Below, one piece after another: positions 8,913 through 23,900 of a stretch of DNA of 64,000 nt. The DNA is from Patella vulgata. Its lineage: Eukaryota > Mollusca > Gastropoda > Patellidae. The number at the start of each line of letters is the position of its first letter. Position 1 is the first letter of the stretch. Below the pieces are notes generated by a model, which was not told the origin of the DNA, did no database searches, and saw only the letters and a list, made by a program, of their open reading frames with translations. The stretch is from positions 16,898,613 through 16,962,612 of the forward strand of contig NC_065881.2 in assembly GCF_932274485.2 (NCBI RefSeq), read 5' to 3'. The translations under genes and the position numbers were made by a program.

Positions 8913-11900
8913 GTGAGATAATAATGGAATATTATAATTCATTGAAAGTGAGGAGTACTGTGTGACCTGAATGTTGACTGTCAGTGAATGGCAGTGTCAG
9001 TTATGATTGGAATCGTTTTTGAGTGAAATATGATTGTGTCTGTGAATGTATGAGTATGCCAAAAGTTCTACTGAGGATTTAATGTTTTAAAATGTCATGG
9101 TTCATTAAATTTGAAATATTATTTACATGTACATTGTGACTGTTTGAAATGAAGTTAGGTGTCTTCAGTACTTTGTGTGTGTATGATATTTGGTTAATGC
9201 TATTGGTAATGGATTTAAATGTTATTTCCAACGGATTTAACAGAGTTTAAAGACCCCATATCTGTAGCATGGAGGGACTAGTTAAAACAATTTATTTAAC
9301 AGTGATCAATTTAATTTGTGTTCTTTTGAAAAATAGATGCAAATGTATAATCATTCATGAACATGGAGAACTTGTTTTCATCTTGAAAATAAAGTCAATT
9401 TAATTAAGGTTACGGTTTCATGATTGTGTAGTGATCAAAGTTTTAATTGGAATGATAATTAAGGTGTCAATGTCATTAGAAAAGTTGTTTTAAGAATAGA
9501 CAAATTTAATTAGGTCAATGAGGTTAATCAGTGTCTTTTTTTCTCATTATTTAATTTATTAGTGATTCATTGTGTTTGGTTTTGATATATATATACATGT
9601 AAGTTATTGTGCTTCAGTGGATTAATTTTGTTTAATTAAACCATTTTAATTTGTTAATTTCTATTAGAAATATGTTCAGTTTATAGAATTTGATAGCAGA
9701 TTAGTGCTCTTGTTCACCTTGAAGTTAATGTCTATTAGTATTACCTGGTTGGCTAAACCGTGTCCTCAAATGACATGTCATGAACTGAAAAGTTTTTTTA
9801 TTTGTTTAAATTTATGTACAGTTACTACAAGATGAGCTTTTCAGTCAGTTTAAATAAATTTTATAAAGTAGAATTAGAATAAAAGTATAGCCTAAAAGAT
9901 TTGTTAATTGTCATTCTTTATGATTTTTTTAAACAACATGTATGAGCTTATTAGTCAACAACAAAATAGCTGACAAGATACTGTTAAACTAATGTCAAAA
10001 AGTTGTATAATTCCAAAATCGTTTGAAATAAGTTGTGGCTAAGTGTTCTGGTCATATCTGTTGATTTCACAAATATCATGTTTATTTGTATTTGGGTTTG
10101 TGCTAAGAATAATTGTACTTTTTGAGTACCGGTACCGGGTAATTGAAAGGAGTTTAAATGTAGCTGGGATGAGGAAAAGTGGATGACTGACTGTGGTATG
10201 TACATGTGTACTACATTGTAGGTATTCATTGTAGGCTAAATGTAGGTACATGTACTTGGTAAACCTAATCAGTAGGTAAGATTAAGTAATGAAAGACAGT
10301 TTGTACATTCAAGCACATTGTATAGGTTCTTAGTATAATATTGTCCAAGTAGTCCATACAAAAGTTATTCTAATTTGAATTCAGAAATCCAGTACCTACA
10401 TATGTATTAATAGCCTTTTAGTTTTAGTAATAGTATCAAGCAGGATGAATTTAATCAAGTCTTCCTGTGAAACTTGATAAAGCTGTGGAATTGCTCAGTG
10501 CTAAATTTATCATATTCATAGATTCATTTTAGAAAGATACAAAACATTGAAGAAAATTGAATTTATTTAATCAGATTTTAGTGTTTGATGATTGTGATTT
10601 ATTGAGTCTGTTGAAATTTAAACCAGTTAAAGGGAGACAACTCTATTTAGTATTTTTATTCTGAAAGTTTGAGCTTGTACTTCATCATGGGAGCTGGGAA
10701 AAATGAACTCGTCTGAGCTAATATTAGGAACATTTGAAGAAATATGTAATGATTACTACCTTTCTGGTTGTATTAAATTTCTAATGAATTAGAATCATAA
10801 AATTAAGGCAACAACATGTAGGGTGAAATTGAGTTTTAGACTCATATTATATTTATGTGTACATTATTACTGTCACCCGGGTCCACTGATCCATCCAACT
10901 GATTTTGTGAGTTCTCTACAGTTCTTGTAAGATGTTATTTTAAATTCAACAAAATTATTCATATGATTGACACACATACATGTAGTGTAGAAACTCGTCT
11001 AGAACTAGAAGTACTTAAAGATACATTATGTAAGCTTTAGATAAAGAGCTAGCCATTCTTGCTATAATAGTTCGAAAATAGATAATGTAAAATGAATAAT
11101 TTGAAAATTTCATTCAAATTACTCTATTGCGAGCGAAGATATTAGACTTTGAAGGTTTGACAAGACATGTGCAATAATTTCAACCAACGTACTGGTTGTT
11201 CAAAGCTAATTCTTGCTCCTCAATTTTTAGCTTTTAAAAATCAAAATATCGGTGAACTGTTCTAATCTATTTAATATCGGAGAAATTCAATGCCATCAAG
11301 AGTTGATTATGGCCTGGATAAGTTAATTAATGTCTAATTAATAATTTAGAAAACGTTTCAGGCCTTAAGAAAGACCTGCAATTTAGGCAGATTTAGCACT
11401 TGCATAATGTATGTTTAAGATTCCAAATTTAAATACCAAATCGTGAAGTTATGTTCCAATGATATCTAGTGATACGTTTAAATACTTGGCAGGATTGTTT
11501 ATTAAGCTATACATGTGCAACTGTGTATGTGTAGTTAAGAGAGTAATGCATTACAAATTTCAAACGTTTCACAGCTCTACCTCTGTGGAGGTTTTGATTT
11601 TTTTAAAGATACATTATGTAAGATTTAGATAAATGGGTAGCCATTCTTGCTATATAATAGTTTGAAAATAGATAATGTCATGTAAAATGAATAATTTGAA
11701 AATTTCATTCAAATTACTCTATTGCGAGCGAAGATATTATTAGCCTTTGAAAGTTTGACAAAACGTGTGTAATAATTTCAACCACGCTGTTGGTTGTTCG
11801 AAGCTAAGTCTCGCTCCTCTATTTTTAAATTAAATCAAAATATGGCTGAACTGTTTTAATCTATTTAATATCGGAGAAATCCGATGCCATCGACAGTTGA

Positions 11901-14900
11901 TTATGGCCTGGATCAGTTAATTAATGTCTAAAGAATGACCTGCAATAGGCAGATTTAGCTCTTGCATAATGTACATGCATGTTTAAATAAGAGCTTATGA
12001 ACTATATTTACAGTGTAGTATAAATTCTCGATGTCAGTTTTGCTCACTAGCAGTCTGTCCTACATGTATGTTTGATCCAAGTACATATACCTATTTGTAC
12101 ATGTATTGGTTGAGAAAGTTTCTCAGGATTTTCTTGCAGTGTTTCCCCCTTGTCTCTGTGGTGCAGGACAGAAGGGCCTGGCAAGGAGCAGTGTCTAATC
12201 GTTCAGTTGTGTCAAAAAACTGAGGTTCCAATCAAGGAACACATTGGCCTACACCTACATGTATAAGATTATTATACATACATGTACATGTACATAGTAC
12301 GTAGGCCTAAATGCAACCCTTGTTGTAAACACTGCTGCCAAAGCAAAATTTCTCTCCCACTGCATGGCATACCTATCTTCATTAGGCCATTTGGTGCAGA
12401 AAAAAAATGTTAAACCCCATTATTTCATTTGATTTTATAAAGATAAAGTGTCATTCAATATAATATTTTGGGTTTAAATCCAGATGGAGTTGTCTCTCTG
12501 TGAATTACTTCTTGACATGATACAGGACATATTCATAATGGAATTTTTAAAAATTGTAGTTAAAGTTGAACTTCTACAGTAGGATTGAATAGGCATCCTC
12601 CTTGCTGCTGGTGCACATGTAAAATGTTGTGACAATCCCCAATTTATACTAATGTGGTGTAGGCCTACTATGTATTGCCCTGGGCCTTTAGTCACAAAAA
12701 CTAAAATATTTTCGGAATTCAACTCTTTCATTGGCCTTGGGCTAAAACTTTTACTAGGATTTTAGATCTCAATCAACTGTATCCTTAACAAATTTTAGTT
12801 TTGCATTAGGGTCACAGTTACTTGCCAGACCACAAGTTTTTTTGGTTTGTGGTTTTTTTTTAACTTTCTATGAATGTTTAAAATAGTTCTGGCCCCTCTT
12901 CTTAAAACTGCTAATAGTTTTAATTTCTTGTTGTCTGGCATTTTCAAGGAATTAGGATTAGCATGTTGTTAGGAATTCTTATGATTGCTCAGTAAAATTT
13001 ACAATCTTGATTTAATCATGAGGCGAAGATTTTTTTGAAATATCTAGTATGGGTCATTTCTGACCTCTTGGTTTATTGCATGCACGTTAGATCATAAGGT
13101 CTGTCATTGAGTCAAGTGGCATGGTTTCATTCCCCGTTCGTACGTGACAAGAAGTAGGTTCACCTGTCCAACCTGGGTTTTCCCAGGACCCCTCGGTTTC
13201 CTCCCACTGCTAAAGACTCCTGCGCACAATCAAATTATTGAAATAAAATAGGACCATACATGTATGTTCGTCCCGAAATAACTGGAACTCTCTACCACTA
13301 CAATGTACATCTACGCACAGGCCCATCTCGCAGCTACTTTAAACAAGAACTCAAAACCTACCTTTTTCAATGTGCAAATTTATAAACTGTTTCCTGAAAC
13401 TTTTGTCAGCAGTTTGAGCATACAAAATTCTGTGTGGAGTCTAGCGCTTTATATAAGAATCCTTTAATTATTAGTAGGCTACCTGTAATCTATGCTAAAA
13501 TTGTTTTTTTTTTTAAATGCAGTTGTATCTAAGCTTGGAGATTATTTGCTGTTTATATATATTTTGTTAAATAATTATTTTGATTACATTTGACCATGGA
13601 TTAAGCACCGAAAAATTTGATATTTTCAAAAAAATGCAAGTCATGTACAGAGACAGGGCTCACATTTGGCTTTCAAATTTTTCTGCCAAAAAATCGCAAT
13701 TTTTAAATTTGGTGTGAAGCAGTGGGGTCATGAGAGGAAGAACCATATCCACATTCAGTATGACCTTACTTTTTGGAGTATTCATTTAGAATACCTTGTG
13801 AACACAATTGAAATGATTTTTTTCTATGAAATTTAGTGTGAAGCATTGAAATTGATATTTGGTGTTCAGCAACCTTCCATTCTGGAGTTATTCTCCTTTG
13901 TATAAAAAACCTTGTGAATGTGATAGCTGCTACAAGTATTTGTCATTAGAGGACAAACCGTATTTAGGTATTCAGCATTCCACAGCCATCCATCCCAGAG
14001 TTACGCCCACCTTTTCCGTAAACCTTGTGAACACGGTTCAAGGCTACTGTCTTTAATGGATTTGTTTCAGATCTTGTGTGAAGCATTAGGCTAATAAGAG
14101 GATGCATCTTATAAATATTCATTGTTATCCAAAATTTTTGGTCTAGAGTTACCTTTTTCCGAAAATCCTATGAACAAGATAGAGCTCAGATTTATCAAAT
14201 TTGGCTGACATCCAAATTTTTCTTTTGGATAAGCTGCTGTCAAGACCTACATGTATCTGTTGTGTGGCATATCTCCACACTTAATATTTCCACACTTAGC
14301 GTTGCTATTTTTAATGTTTTGTTGCCTGGCAACCTATGTTTTATCGAAATGTTTTCAAATTTGGGTGTGAGCATTGAGGTCATGAGAAGATGAACCCTAT
14401 CGGTATTCAGTATTCTGCAACTTTAGTTTTTAATGGATCAAAGAGTAAGAAGTTGGCCAAGAAAGTTTATTTGGATTTTCCGGCTGTGTTTCCTCTTGTC
14501 AGTGATGCAATACATGTATACTGAAACTTAGTGTAAAAGCTATAGTTTTTATACATTTTCGGAATGCTTATAGCACCAGGAACACAATCCAAGAGTTCCA
14601 AGAAATGCTATACATGTAGTTATAATTCTGATTTTGGCATAAAATTAAATATTGGCGAAAACACCTGATGCCTTCATCCTTGGCAAAGAATAGTGTATTG
14701 GTTAAATTGTGATGATACAAAAATGCCCAAAACATAATGTCTTGGCTGAACAAGAAATTTCGGAATCTGAAATCAATTAATGGTAAAAAGGAGTTATCTC
14801 CCTTTCTGTCAAATGTCTGCAATTGATAACAGTTGTATGATGCCCATGACCCTCTGTGAGCACACAGTACAATATTTATATCGTTAATAGGGTCCCCAGG

Positions 14901-17900
14901 GCCTGTGAGGGTTGGCGGGTGGGTGTTTACCCTGAAATTATGGGCTCAATGAAAAATGCTAGAGTCTGATAAGCTAGTAGATATGTTTGACATTGGTTGA
15001 GCAATATGGTTATGAAGTAACGAAGAACAGATTCAGAATCTGCCAGTACAGTAGCATTGTAAATCTCATTGAAACCACATGCTCTTTTCCACTAAAATAT
15101 AAACCCACAACCCACATACCCTTTCAATTAGACCCTACAGTATTTTTACTACATAGCTGTAAACCTCTATTGCTGTAGCTGGGCTGTTATGAAGCGAATA
15201 ATTCAAAAACAGGAAGAACAGTTGTATAGCTGTTTATTAAAGTAAAAGTAAAACAATCATTGAAAATTAAAATTACGCAGTTACTCTTCACTGTAAATTG
15301 TCATCAGAGTTTGTCAAATCTGTACAAGACAGTTTTGCTGATTTTGATTTTTCCGGTGCGATCTCTGCTTGTCAGTGGTACAAGACCCAAGGGTGCTGGA
15401 AAGGACAGTGCCTAGTCATTCGGATGGGATGGAAAACAATATTTGTTTCATCAGACTGAATTGGATTGAACAACAGGCATGGGATGGGGCTATAACTTAT
15501 AGTATAAGTTCTCTCAAAACAGTATTTCTACTAATATCTCTGTAAACCCTAGTTCTGATCAAGTTTTGAGGCTAAATTCCTAACAGATATTTAAACTGAA
15601 ACAAAGCATTTATAATGTAATTTTCTCACTAAAATATATGGCAAAATCTAAATAATACTTTAAAGGAGTTGCAATTGTAATGAAGAGAAAAAAATCAGTA
15701 TCAAGCCGGGATAATGAAGATGTGCATATGTCATGCATTACATGTATGCTCTAGGGGGTATTTGGCCCAAACAGCGACATTACGGTTGAATACGAACTGT
15801 CAAGAGTTCTGTTACGTGTATACCAACATGTACACTGGACCTCGGGTTTATATCCCATCAGAATAACTAGACACTGCCCATGACGGCCCTCCCGTCCTAC
15901 ATCAATGACATCGGGAATTAACGCTAGAAATTTTGGTGGAGCTTTCTAGGGCGTCATGGTTAGTTAGTGAGCTCTTACTGAGTCACTGTGGTTCACTTGC
16001 ACTGACTACACTTTATGGAAAGCAGTCCCTCCCCCCCAAATTATGATGCACGGCATACGCATACAGATTGGTGCAGAATATTAAACCCATTTGATATCTT
16101 TTCTCTTCATTACAATATTCTCACTCCCATTACAGTATTATTTAGTTTTGGCCATATATCGATTTTAGTGAGAAAACTAAATATTTATACATGTACATGT
16201 AGATGCTTTTGTTTTAGTTTAAACATTTGTTTAAACTTGAGCCTCAAATCCTATCCGAAATAAAGGATTTGTAGATACTATAGTAGAAATAATTTTTGTG
16301 GGGAGAACTTATTTATAGACCCTTGTCTGTTGTTAAATCCTATTCTGTTTATCGAATAGCTACAGTGTAATTACTGAGTGTTATCCATAATTATTCATAT
16401 TTTCCATAAAAGGAGATAACTCCTTGTACTGTTGATTGATTTTCAAACTTCTGTATGTTCCCTTGTCCTGTATGTTTTCAGCATTTTTGTTTTAACCAAA
16501 ATTTAACCATTTGATACCATATTTTTTGCCGAGGATGAATGCATGGGGTGTTTTCGCCAATATTGTTAGTATAAATATTTACTTGACAATTATTATGACA
16601 ATTTTCATCAGGCCATAAATAAATCGAGTTATTGCAAACATTTTTCTTGGAACTCTTGGATTGTGTTCCTGGGCCCTTATTCACAAAAACTTAAACTAAG
16701 ATACAATCGAAATTTTAAGAAATATTGCAATTCAATTGGCTGAGCAGTAAAATCAATTTGCATATATCCAATGAAGTTGCAGTATTTCTTAAAATTTCGG
16801 TTGTAACTTAAGTTTTCGTGAATAAGGGCCCCGGTGTTATAAACTTTCCAAAAATGTATAGTTTGTTTAGTTATGAGGACCATGCAGCGGAATTTCATGC
16901 TAGAAATTTTGGCGGTAGGCCTACTATCGCAGCTTTCAGTTTCAGGACTTATCCCCCTTGGTCAAAAATCTTAACGCAAAAAAAAAATATTCAAATTTGG
17001 TTCTAAGCATTAGGGTTATAAAAGAATGAACCCTAACGAATTTGAACTTTCCACAACTTTCCATTCCAGAGTTATTCCCCCTTTGCTTAAAACCTGATTA
17101 ATGCAATACAGTAAGCTACAGTTTTGAACAGATTGGTTTGTGAACACGATAGAGGCTACAGTAAAGTTTTAGACAGATTCTTTTTAAATTTGGTTTGAAG
17201 CATTGGCGTCATAAGATATTCAGCGTTCTGTCTATTTCAGTTTCAGAATTATCCCCCTTTTGTCCAAAACCTTGTGAACAGAACAGAATTTTTCAAATAT
17301 GGTGGGAAGCATTGGGTCATGAAAGGACTGATTTTCAACATTCTACGACTTATTTTTATACGCCCACATTGAAATGTGGTCGTATATTGTTGTCGCCCCC
17401 GTCCGTCCGACGGTCCGGCATCCACAATTGCTTGTGGACGCTCTATAGGCTAAAGTTAATATCCGATTGACTTTAAATTTATACACAGTGTTTAAGGTCA
17501 TGAGACGAAGAAGCCTATTGATTTTCAGCGATTTCCGATAATTACTGCCAGAGTTATGGCCCTTGATCACTTCAGAAAATCTTGTGGACGCTCTAGAGGT
17601 CAAAGTTAATATTCAATTGACTTTAAATTTATACACAGTGTTTAAGGTCATGAGACGAAGAAGCCTATTGATTTTCAGAGATTTCTGATACTTAGTGCCA
17701 GAGTTATGGCCCTTGATCACTTCAAAAAATCTTGTGGACGCTCTAGAGGTCAAAGTAAATATCCGATTTACTTTAAATTTATACACAGTGTTTAAGGTCA
17801 TGAGACAAAAAACCCCTATTGATTTTCAACGATTTTCAATAATTACTGCCAGAGTGATAGCCCTTGATCACTTAAAAAAATCTTGTGGACGCTCTAGAGG

Positions 17901-20900
17901 TCAAAGTTAATATCCGATTGACTTTAAATTTATACACAGTATTTAAGGTCATGAGACAAAGAAGCCTATTGATTTTCAATGATTTTCGATAATTACTGCC
18001 AGAGTTATGGCCCTTGATCACTTCAAAAAATCTTGTGGACACTCTAGAGGTCAAAGTTAATATCTGATTGACTTTAAATTTATACACAGTGTTTAAGGTC
18101 ATGAGATGAAGAATCCTATTGATTTTCAGCGATTTCCGATAATTACTGTCAGAGTTATGGCCCTTGATCACTTTGAAAAATCCTGTGGAAGCTCTAGAGG
18201 CTAAAGTTAATATTCGATTGACTTTAAATTTATATACAGTGTTTAAGATCATGAGACGAAGAATCCTATTGATTTTCAGCGATTTCCGATAATTACTGCC
18301 AGTGTTATGGACCTTGATCACTTTGAAAAATCTTGTGGATGCTGTAGAGACTAAAGTTAATATCTGATTGACTTTAAATTGATACAGTGTTTAAGGTCAT
18401 GAGACGAAGAAGCCTATTGATTTTCAGTGATTTCTGATAATTTTTTGCCAGAGTTATGGCCCTTGATCACTTTGAAAAATCTTGTGGACGCTCTAGAGGC
18501 TAAAGTTAATATCCGATTGACTTTAAATTTATACTCAGTGTTTAAGGTCATGAGACAAAGAAGCCTAACGATTTTCAGCGATTTCCGATAATTACTGCCA
18601 GAGTTATGGCCCTTGATCACTTCAAAAATTCTAGTGGACGCTCTAGAGGCTAAAGTTAATATCTAATTGACTTTAATTTTATACACCGTGTTTAAGGTCA
18701 TGAGACGAAGAATCCTATGGATTTTCAGCGATTTTCGATAATTACTGCCAGAGTTATGGCCCTTGATCACTTCAAAAAATCTTGTGGATGCACTAGAGGC
18801 TAAAATTAATATCCGATTGACTTTAAATTTATGCACAGTGTTTAAGGTCATGAGATGAAGAAGCCTTTTTAAGGTCTTGAGACGAACAAGTATATTGATT
18901 TTCAATGAATCTTTATGAATTGAACAGCTAAATCCATGATGTTAAAAGTTTCGTATACTAAACGTATGGGGCAGAACTTTATAAAAACCAAACAAATTCT
19001 AATGGTTTTCTGATAATTACTTAATGAGATGTTACTCTTAATCAGATTTTAATGTATTATAAATGTTTCATTACCGAAAAAAGTAAAAATATGCAACAAC
19101 TCTTGTTGACTGCCCGGACGATATAGCTGCTGTGGGCGTATGTTTCGTTGCCTGGCAACCTATCTTTTACTGAGTTATCCCCTTTTCCAAAAATATCGTG
19201 AACACATTAGAGACTTTCCATTTAGAAGTCATATTTTAAACTGCTTACATGTACTTTAATTCTTAAAGCGAGAATTGCATTTTTTAAGTCATATGTTTAA
19301 AATATGTTAAAATAAAGCCTTAAAATACACGGACCTTGACAATCGAGACAACTACCTTTTCACAGTGCAGACTTAGTTTTCCAGTGAAAAGAAATAATAC
19401 AATTTCCTAATCTTGTCAGCAAGTAGATATTATTTCAAATTTTTGTGTGAATGTTTTAGAATGATTCCCATGATTTTAAAGTAGTGATTTAACAACCTAT
19501 TAAAGAGGCATTATGGGAGATAAGATAAGGAGTTGACAGTTCTGGCTATAATAGTTAAAAAAAAATAGGCTCCACTCTGAATCAAGATTTTATAATTTTT
19601 AGTTTTTCAATTTTAGGCTAGCCTTGATCATCTTTATTAAAGTCTGTACAATATAAAACAAAGTCTTGATTATCCATTTTTACGTTGAATTATTTTTCAA
19701 AAAATGATCCCAATCCGCTAAATATTGCAGGATAGCAATGACATAGAGAGTTGATTATGGTTTGGATAAGTTAATTAATAATTTAGGTAACATTTCAGGC
19801 CTACAGAAAGACCTGCAATTGGCAGATTTAGCTCTTGCATAATGTATGTTTAAGTAATGATAGATATATAGAAATGATTATGTTTTGACTTTATTTTTTC
19901 GAAAATATGCAATTCTTACTACATTTCAGTTAGCTAAATGCAGTGTTCCTAGCTTATTGACAGTTACCACCCTTATAAAACAACGACTTTTGTTCTCGGG
20001 GGTTGGGTGGTCAAATTGAGTCAAGTAGTGTGGTTTTGATTCCCGTCCTTGTACATGACAAGCAATGAATTATTAAAATAAAATTGAACCATATATCAGT
20101 CCCGAAATGACCTGTCTACATTGTGTCAAGTGGATGTTAAACAAAATAAAAATTTTGCTAATGATGTAATAACCGTCTATATTGAATGATAGTGATTCAG
20201 ATTTTATCTGAATCTGACAGTGATTACAGTAGATTTTAGATTTGGGCAGTTCTGTGTTAGAACGTTATTACCGTAATCCACAAATTATTTTTATACACAT
20301 TCAAAGATAAAAGCTACAGTTTTGGGTTGTATTAATTGTGGTCATGGGAGAAAAATCTACCAATATTTAGCATTCTACGACTTTCCATTCTGGAGTTATT
20401 TTTCTCTCCTCCCCATCCCCTTGCTGAAAGCCTTGTGAAACACCCTATAGGCTACAGTCATGAGAGGACAAAGCCTTGATTTTCAGCATTCTGCGACTTT
20501 ACATTCCGGAGTTATTAAAAACCTTGTAAACGCGATAGTTATTAACAGATTCTTTCAAATTTGGTGGGAAAGATTTGGGTCATGTTATGCTAGTTTCCGT
20601 TCTGCCTTTGCCAAAAAAATAGTGAATGCGATAGAAGCTGTAGTCTTTTCACATTGAAATGTAATCGTATATTGTTGTTACTCCAATTGTTTATGGTCAT
20701 GATGATATGCAGAACCCTATATCTATTAATTTTCAGCAATTTCCAATAATTACTTCTGGACTGGCGCTTGACTACTTTGAAAAATGTTATGGACGCTCTA
20801 GAGGCCAAAGTGATCATCTGATTGATGTTAAATTTAAACAAAGTGTCTACGGTCATGAGAGGAAGAATCCTATAGATTTCAAATAATTACTGCCAGAGTT

Positions 20901-23900
20901 ATAGCCCTTGAACATTCTGATAAATCTTGTGGAAGCTTTAAATTTATACACTGTGTTCATGATCATGAGACCCAAGAAGTCGATTGATTTTCTGGGAATG
21001 TTCTAGATACTAAAGTTATCATCAAATTGACTTTAGATTTATACACATTGTTTAGTCATGAGAGGCAAAAACTTATTGATAATGATATACTGACCGAGTT
21101 ATGAGTATGACCCTTGATCACTTTACTGTGTTATAAATGTATTCATTACTGACAAAGAAAATATATGCGACAACCCTTACCCTTTTTAACTGCTCGATCT
21201 GTGGGCATATATTTTGTAGCCTTGTATTCTATCTTTAACCGATTTTTTCGAAAATGGGTTTATAGCAATTTGGCCACTAAAGGATGAACCCTTTTGATAT
21301 TCAGCGTTCTGCAACTTTCTGTTCCAGTCAGTTCCAGAGTTTTACCCACGTTTCCCAAAATATCAAATTTGGTCAACATCCCTTTGCATGGCTATCTTTA
21401 TAAAAAAAAAAAGTAATGAAATAAAGCCCATGACTCTTTTTACACCCACATTTTTATGTGGTTGTTATATTGTCGTCAGTTGTCACCCCTGTCCATCGAA
21501 CTATTCATGAGGAATGACATAAGTCTTTATATCCATGAGACGAAAAAGCCTTGGTTTTCAACATTTTCCAATAGCTACTTGATGAGTTTATCGCCCTTGA
21601 TCACTTTGAGAAATCTTGTTGACTCTGTAGTGGCTGAAGTTGTCATCTGCTGATTACTTGATGAGTTATTTCCCTGAATCATTTTGAAAAATCTGATAAT
21701 TGCTTGAAGAGTTGTGACCCTTTAAAAATCTTGTTGACGTTACATTTATATACAGTGTTTATTGCCCTTGATCACTTTTTATACGAACATCTACGGGCTT
21801 AAGTTAATATCCACTTGACTTTAAATTTATACACAGTGTTTAAGATCATGAGATGAAAGAAGCCTATTGATTTTCAACGATCACTCTAAAAAAAATCTTG
21901 TGGACACTCTGGAAGCTAAAGTTAATATCCGATTACCTTTAAACTTAAATACACAGTGTTTAAGGTCAGGAGACGAAGAAGCCTATTGATCTTCAAGGAT
22001 TTCTGATAATTACTGCCAGAGTTATGGCCCTTGATCACTTTGAAATATCTTGTGGACGCTCTACATGTATATGCTAAAGTCAATGTCTAATGGACTTTAA
22101 ATTTATACCATGTGTTTAAGGTCATGAGACGAAGAAGCTTGTTGATTTTCAACGATTTCCGATAGTTACTGCCAGATTACGTCCCTTGATCACCTTGAAA
22201 TATCTTGTGGAACCTTTTGAGGTTAAAGTTAATATTCGATTGACACAGTGCTTTTAAAATGAAATGGTTCTCAACCCTTTTTCGACTATGGCACACCTTG
22301 GAACATATAAAAAAAATAGCGGCACACCTGGCTAAATATATGAAAAATATTAGGATCACATGTTTTTTTGCATTTTCTTAGTGTGCCGTTCAAAATCTTG
22401 CGGCACACTTAGGAAGATCTGCCGCAGCACACTTGTTGAGAATTACTGGCTTATGGTCATCAGACGAAGAATCCTATTGTCGTATTGATTTTCAATGATT
22501 TACAGTGTTTTAAGGACATGAGACGAAGAAGTCTATGGATTTTCAACAATTTCCAATAATTACTGCCATAGTTTTGGCCCTTGATCACTCTAAAAAAATC
22601 TTGTAGACGCTTTAGTGGCTCAAGTTAATATCCAATTAATTTTATATTTGTTTATGGTCATGAGATAAGAAGTCTATCAATTTTCAACGATTTCCAATGA
22701 TTATGGCAATTGATATTAAATGTTTTGTACATAGTTCAGAACTAGAAGCCAAATGGGTTGTTACTCATAGTCATAGTGTGTTGCAAATGTTTTCATTTCT
22801 GACAAAAGAAAAAAAGGTGTGACAACCCGGATGACTTAGTTGTTGTAGGTGTATGTTTTGTTGCCTGGCAGTCTATCTTTAGAATCTTGAACTCTGTAGT
22901 GGCTAATGTACCTGAATAGTTTGAAAATGGTAAATAATATGTTTGTGAAATGATGCCTGTTGGTTTTGAATGATTTTGATAATTGCTTAAGTTATTGCCC
23001 TTTATCAATCTGGCTAAAGTTAATTGATTGCGACAACCTTTATTGACTGTTTTTACGACTTACCTACTGTGGAAGCATCTTTCATTGTCTAGCAAATTGT
23101 CTTGTTGTTTTCTGATTATTAAGACTAAAAAATGCTTTGATAAAATACAAACGATTAGTCTATTTTAATTTATATTGAATAAAACATATTCAATATTGCA
23201 ATACAGAGAATAGAAATACATGTATCAAAATACCATTCTGAGCTGCAATACTTGGCCTAATTTAATAATTTGTAAGTAAGACATGTATTGTAATATTCTG
23301 AGTGGCATGCAAACTAAATAAATGTGGAAATTGATTGACAAAAGAGAATTTGAGAAGAACCCTATATGGTACATTGTATTATATACATATATGCATATAA
23401 CTGGTGGCCAAGTTTTACATTTTGTGTGACAAATAATACTAGTCATATGATGTCATATGTGACACTTGTGTCATGCGGGCAATAGGTTTGACATCTCTAA
23501 TGTATAAACGTGGAGGCACAGAAATCTTGGCTGCTGATAGCTCTAGAAATATGTAAATTTCTCCATCTTTGTTACATCATTCATATTTAAGCATATTCCT
23601 TTGATTTTTGTCAGAAGTTTATATGAGAGTGGCCAACTGTACTCAGGTTTATATCTTGTTTTTCTTTTTATCCACTAATAGGGGCACACCGAAACGACGT
23701 CTATCTTTATCAAGTATTATTGATACACCAACATCTGAAAAGCCCACCCCTGAACGTATGTCATCAACTGAATCAGGTAAAATATATCTACATTTTAATT
23801 CAATTTATATTTCTTTTATTAATTTATCGGAAATATTTTGACCTAAAAGACTGGGAGTTAACCCAAGTCAGCGCCTTACTCACTGAGCCACTGCTTTATT

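Larger units (their letters stand above)
8913..23681 (+). other. cdc25 intron 1 (14.8 kb)
   Basis: Non-coding. 8913-11010 is AT-rich with no supported repeat beyond TACATGT-type words. The rest carries MITEs, SINEs, a LINE fragment and HINE-type elements listed separately. Small ORFs inside are repeat translations. Confidence 0.85.

Noticed and set aside
17872-18321. 149-codon minus-strand ORF with repeated [17 protein letters not shown]
   Set aside because: It is the translation of the 150-bp HINE core minisatellite; the period keeps the frame open. No start context, splice or domain support.
17430-18900. CRISPR-like regular array
   Set aside because: The units are contiguous ~150-bp tandem repeats with no spacers, in an animal genome.
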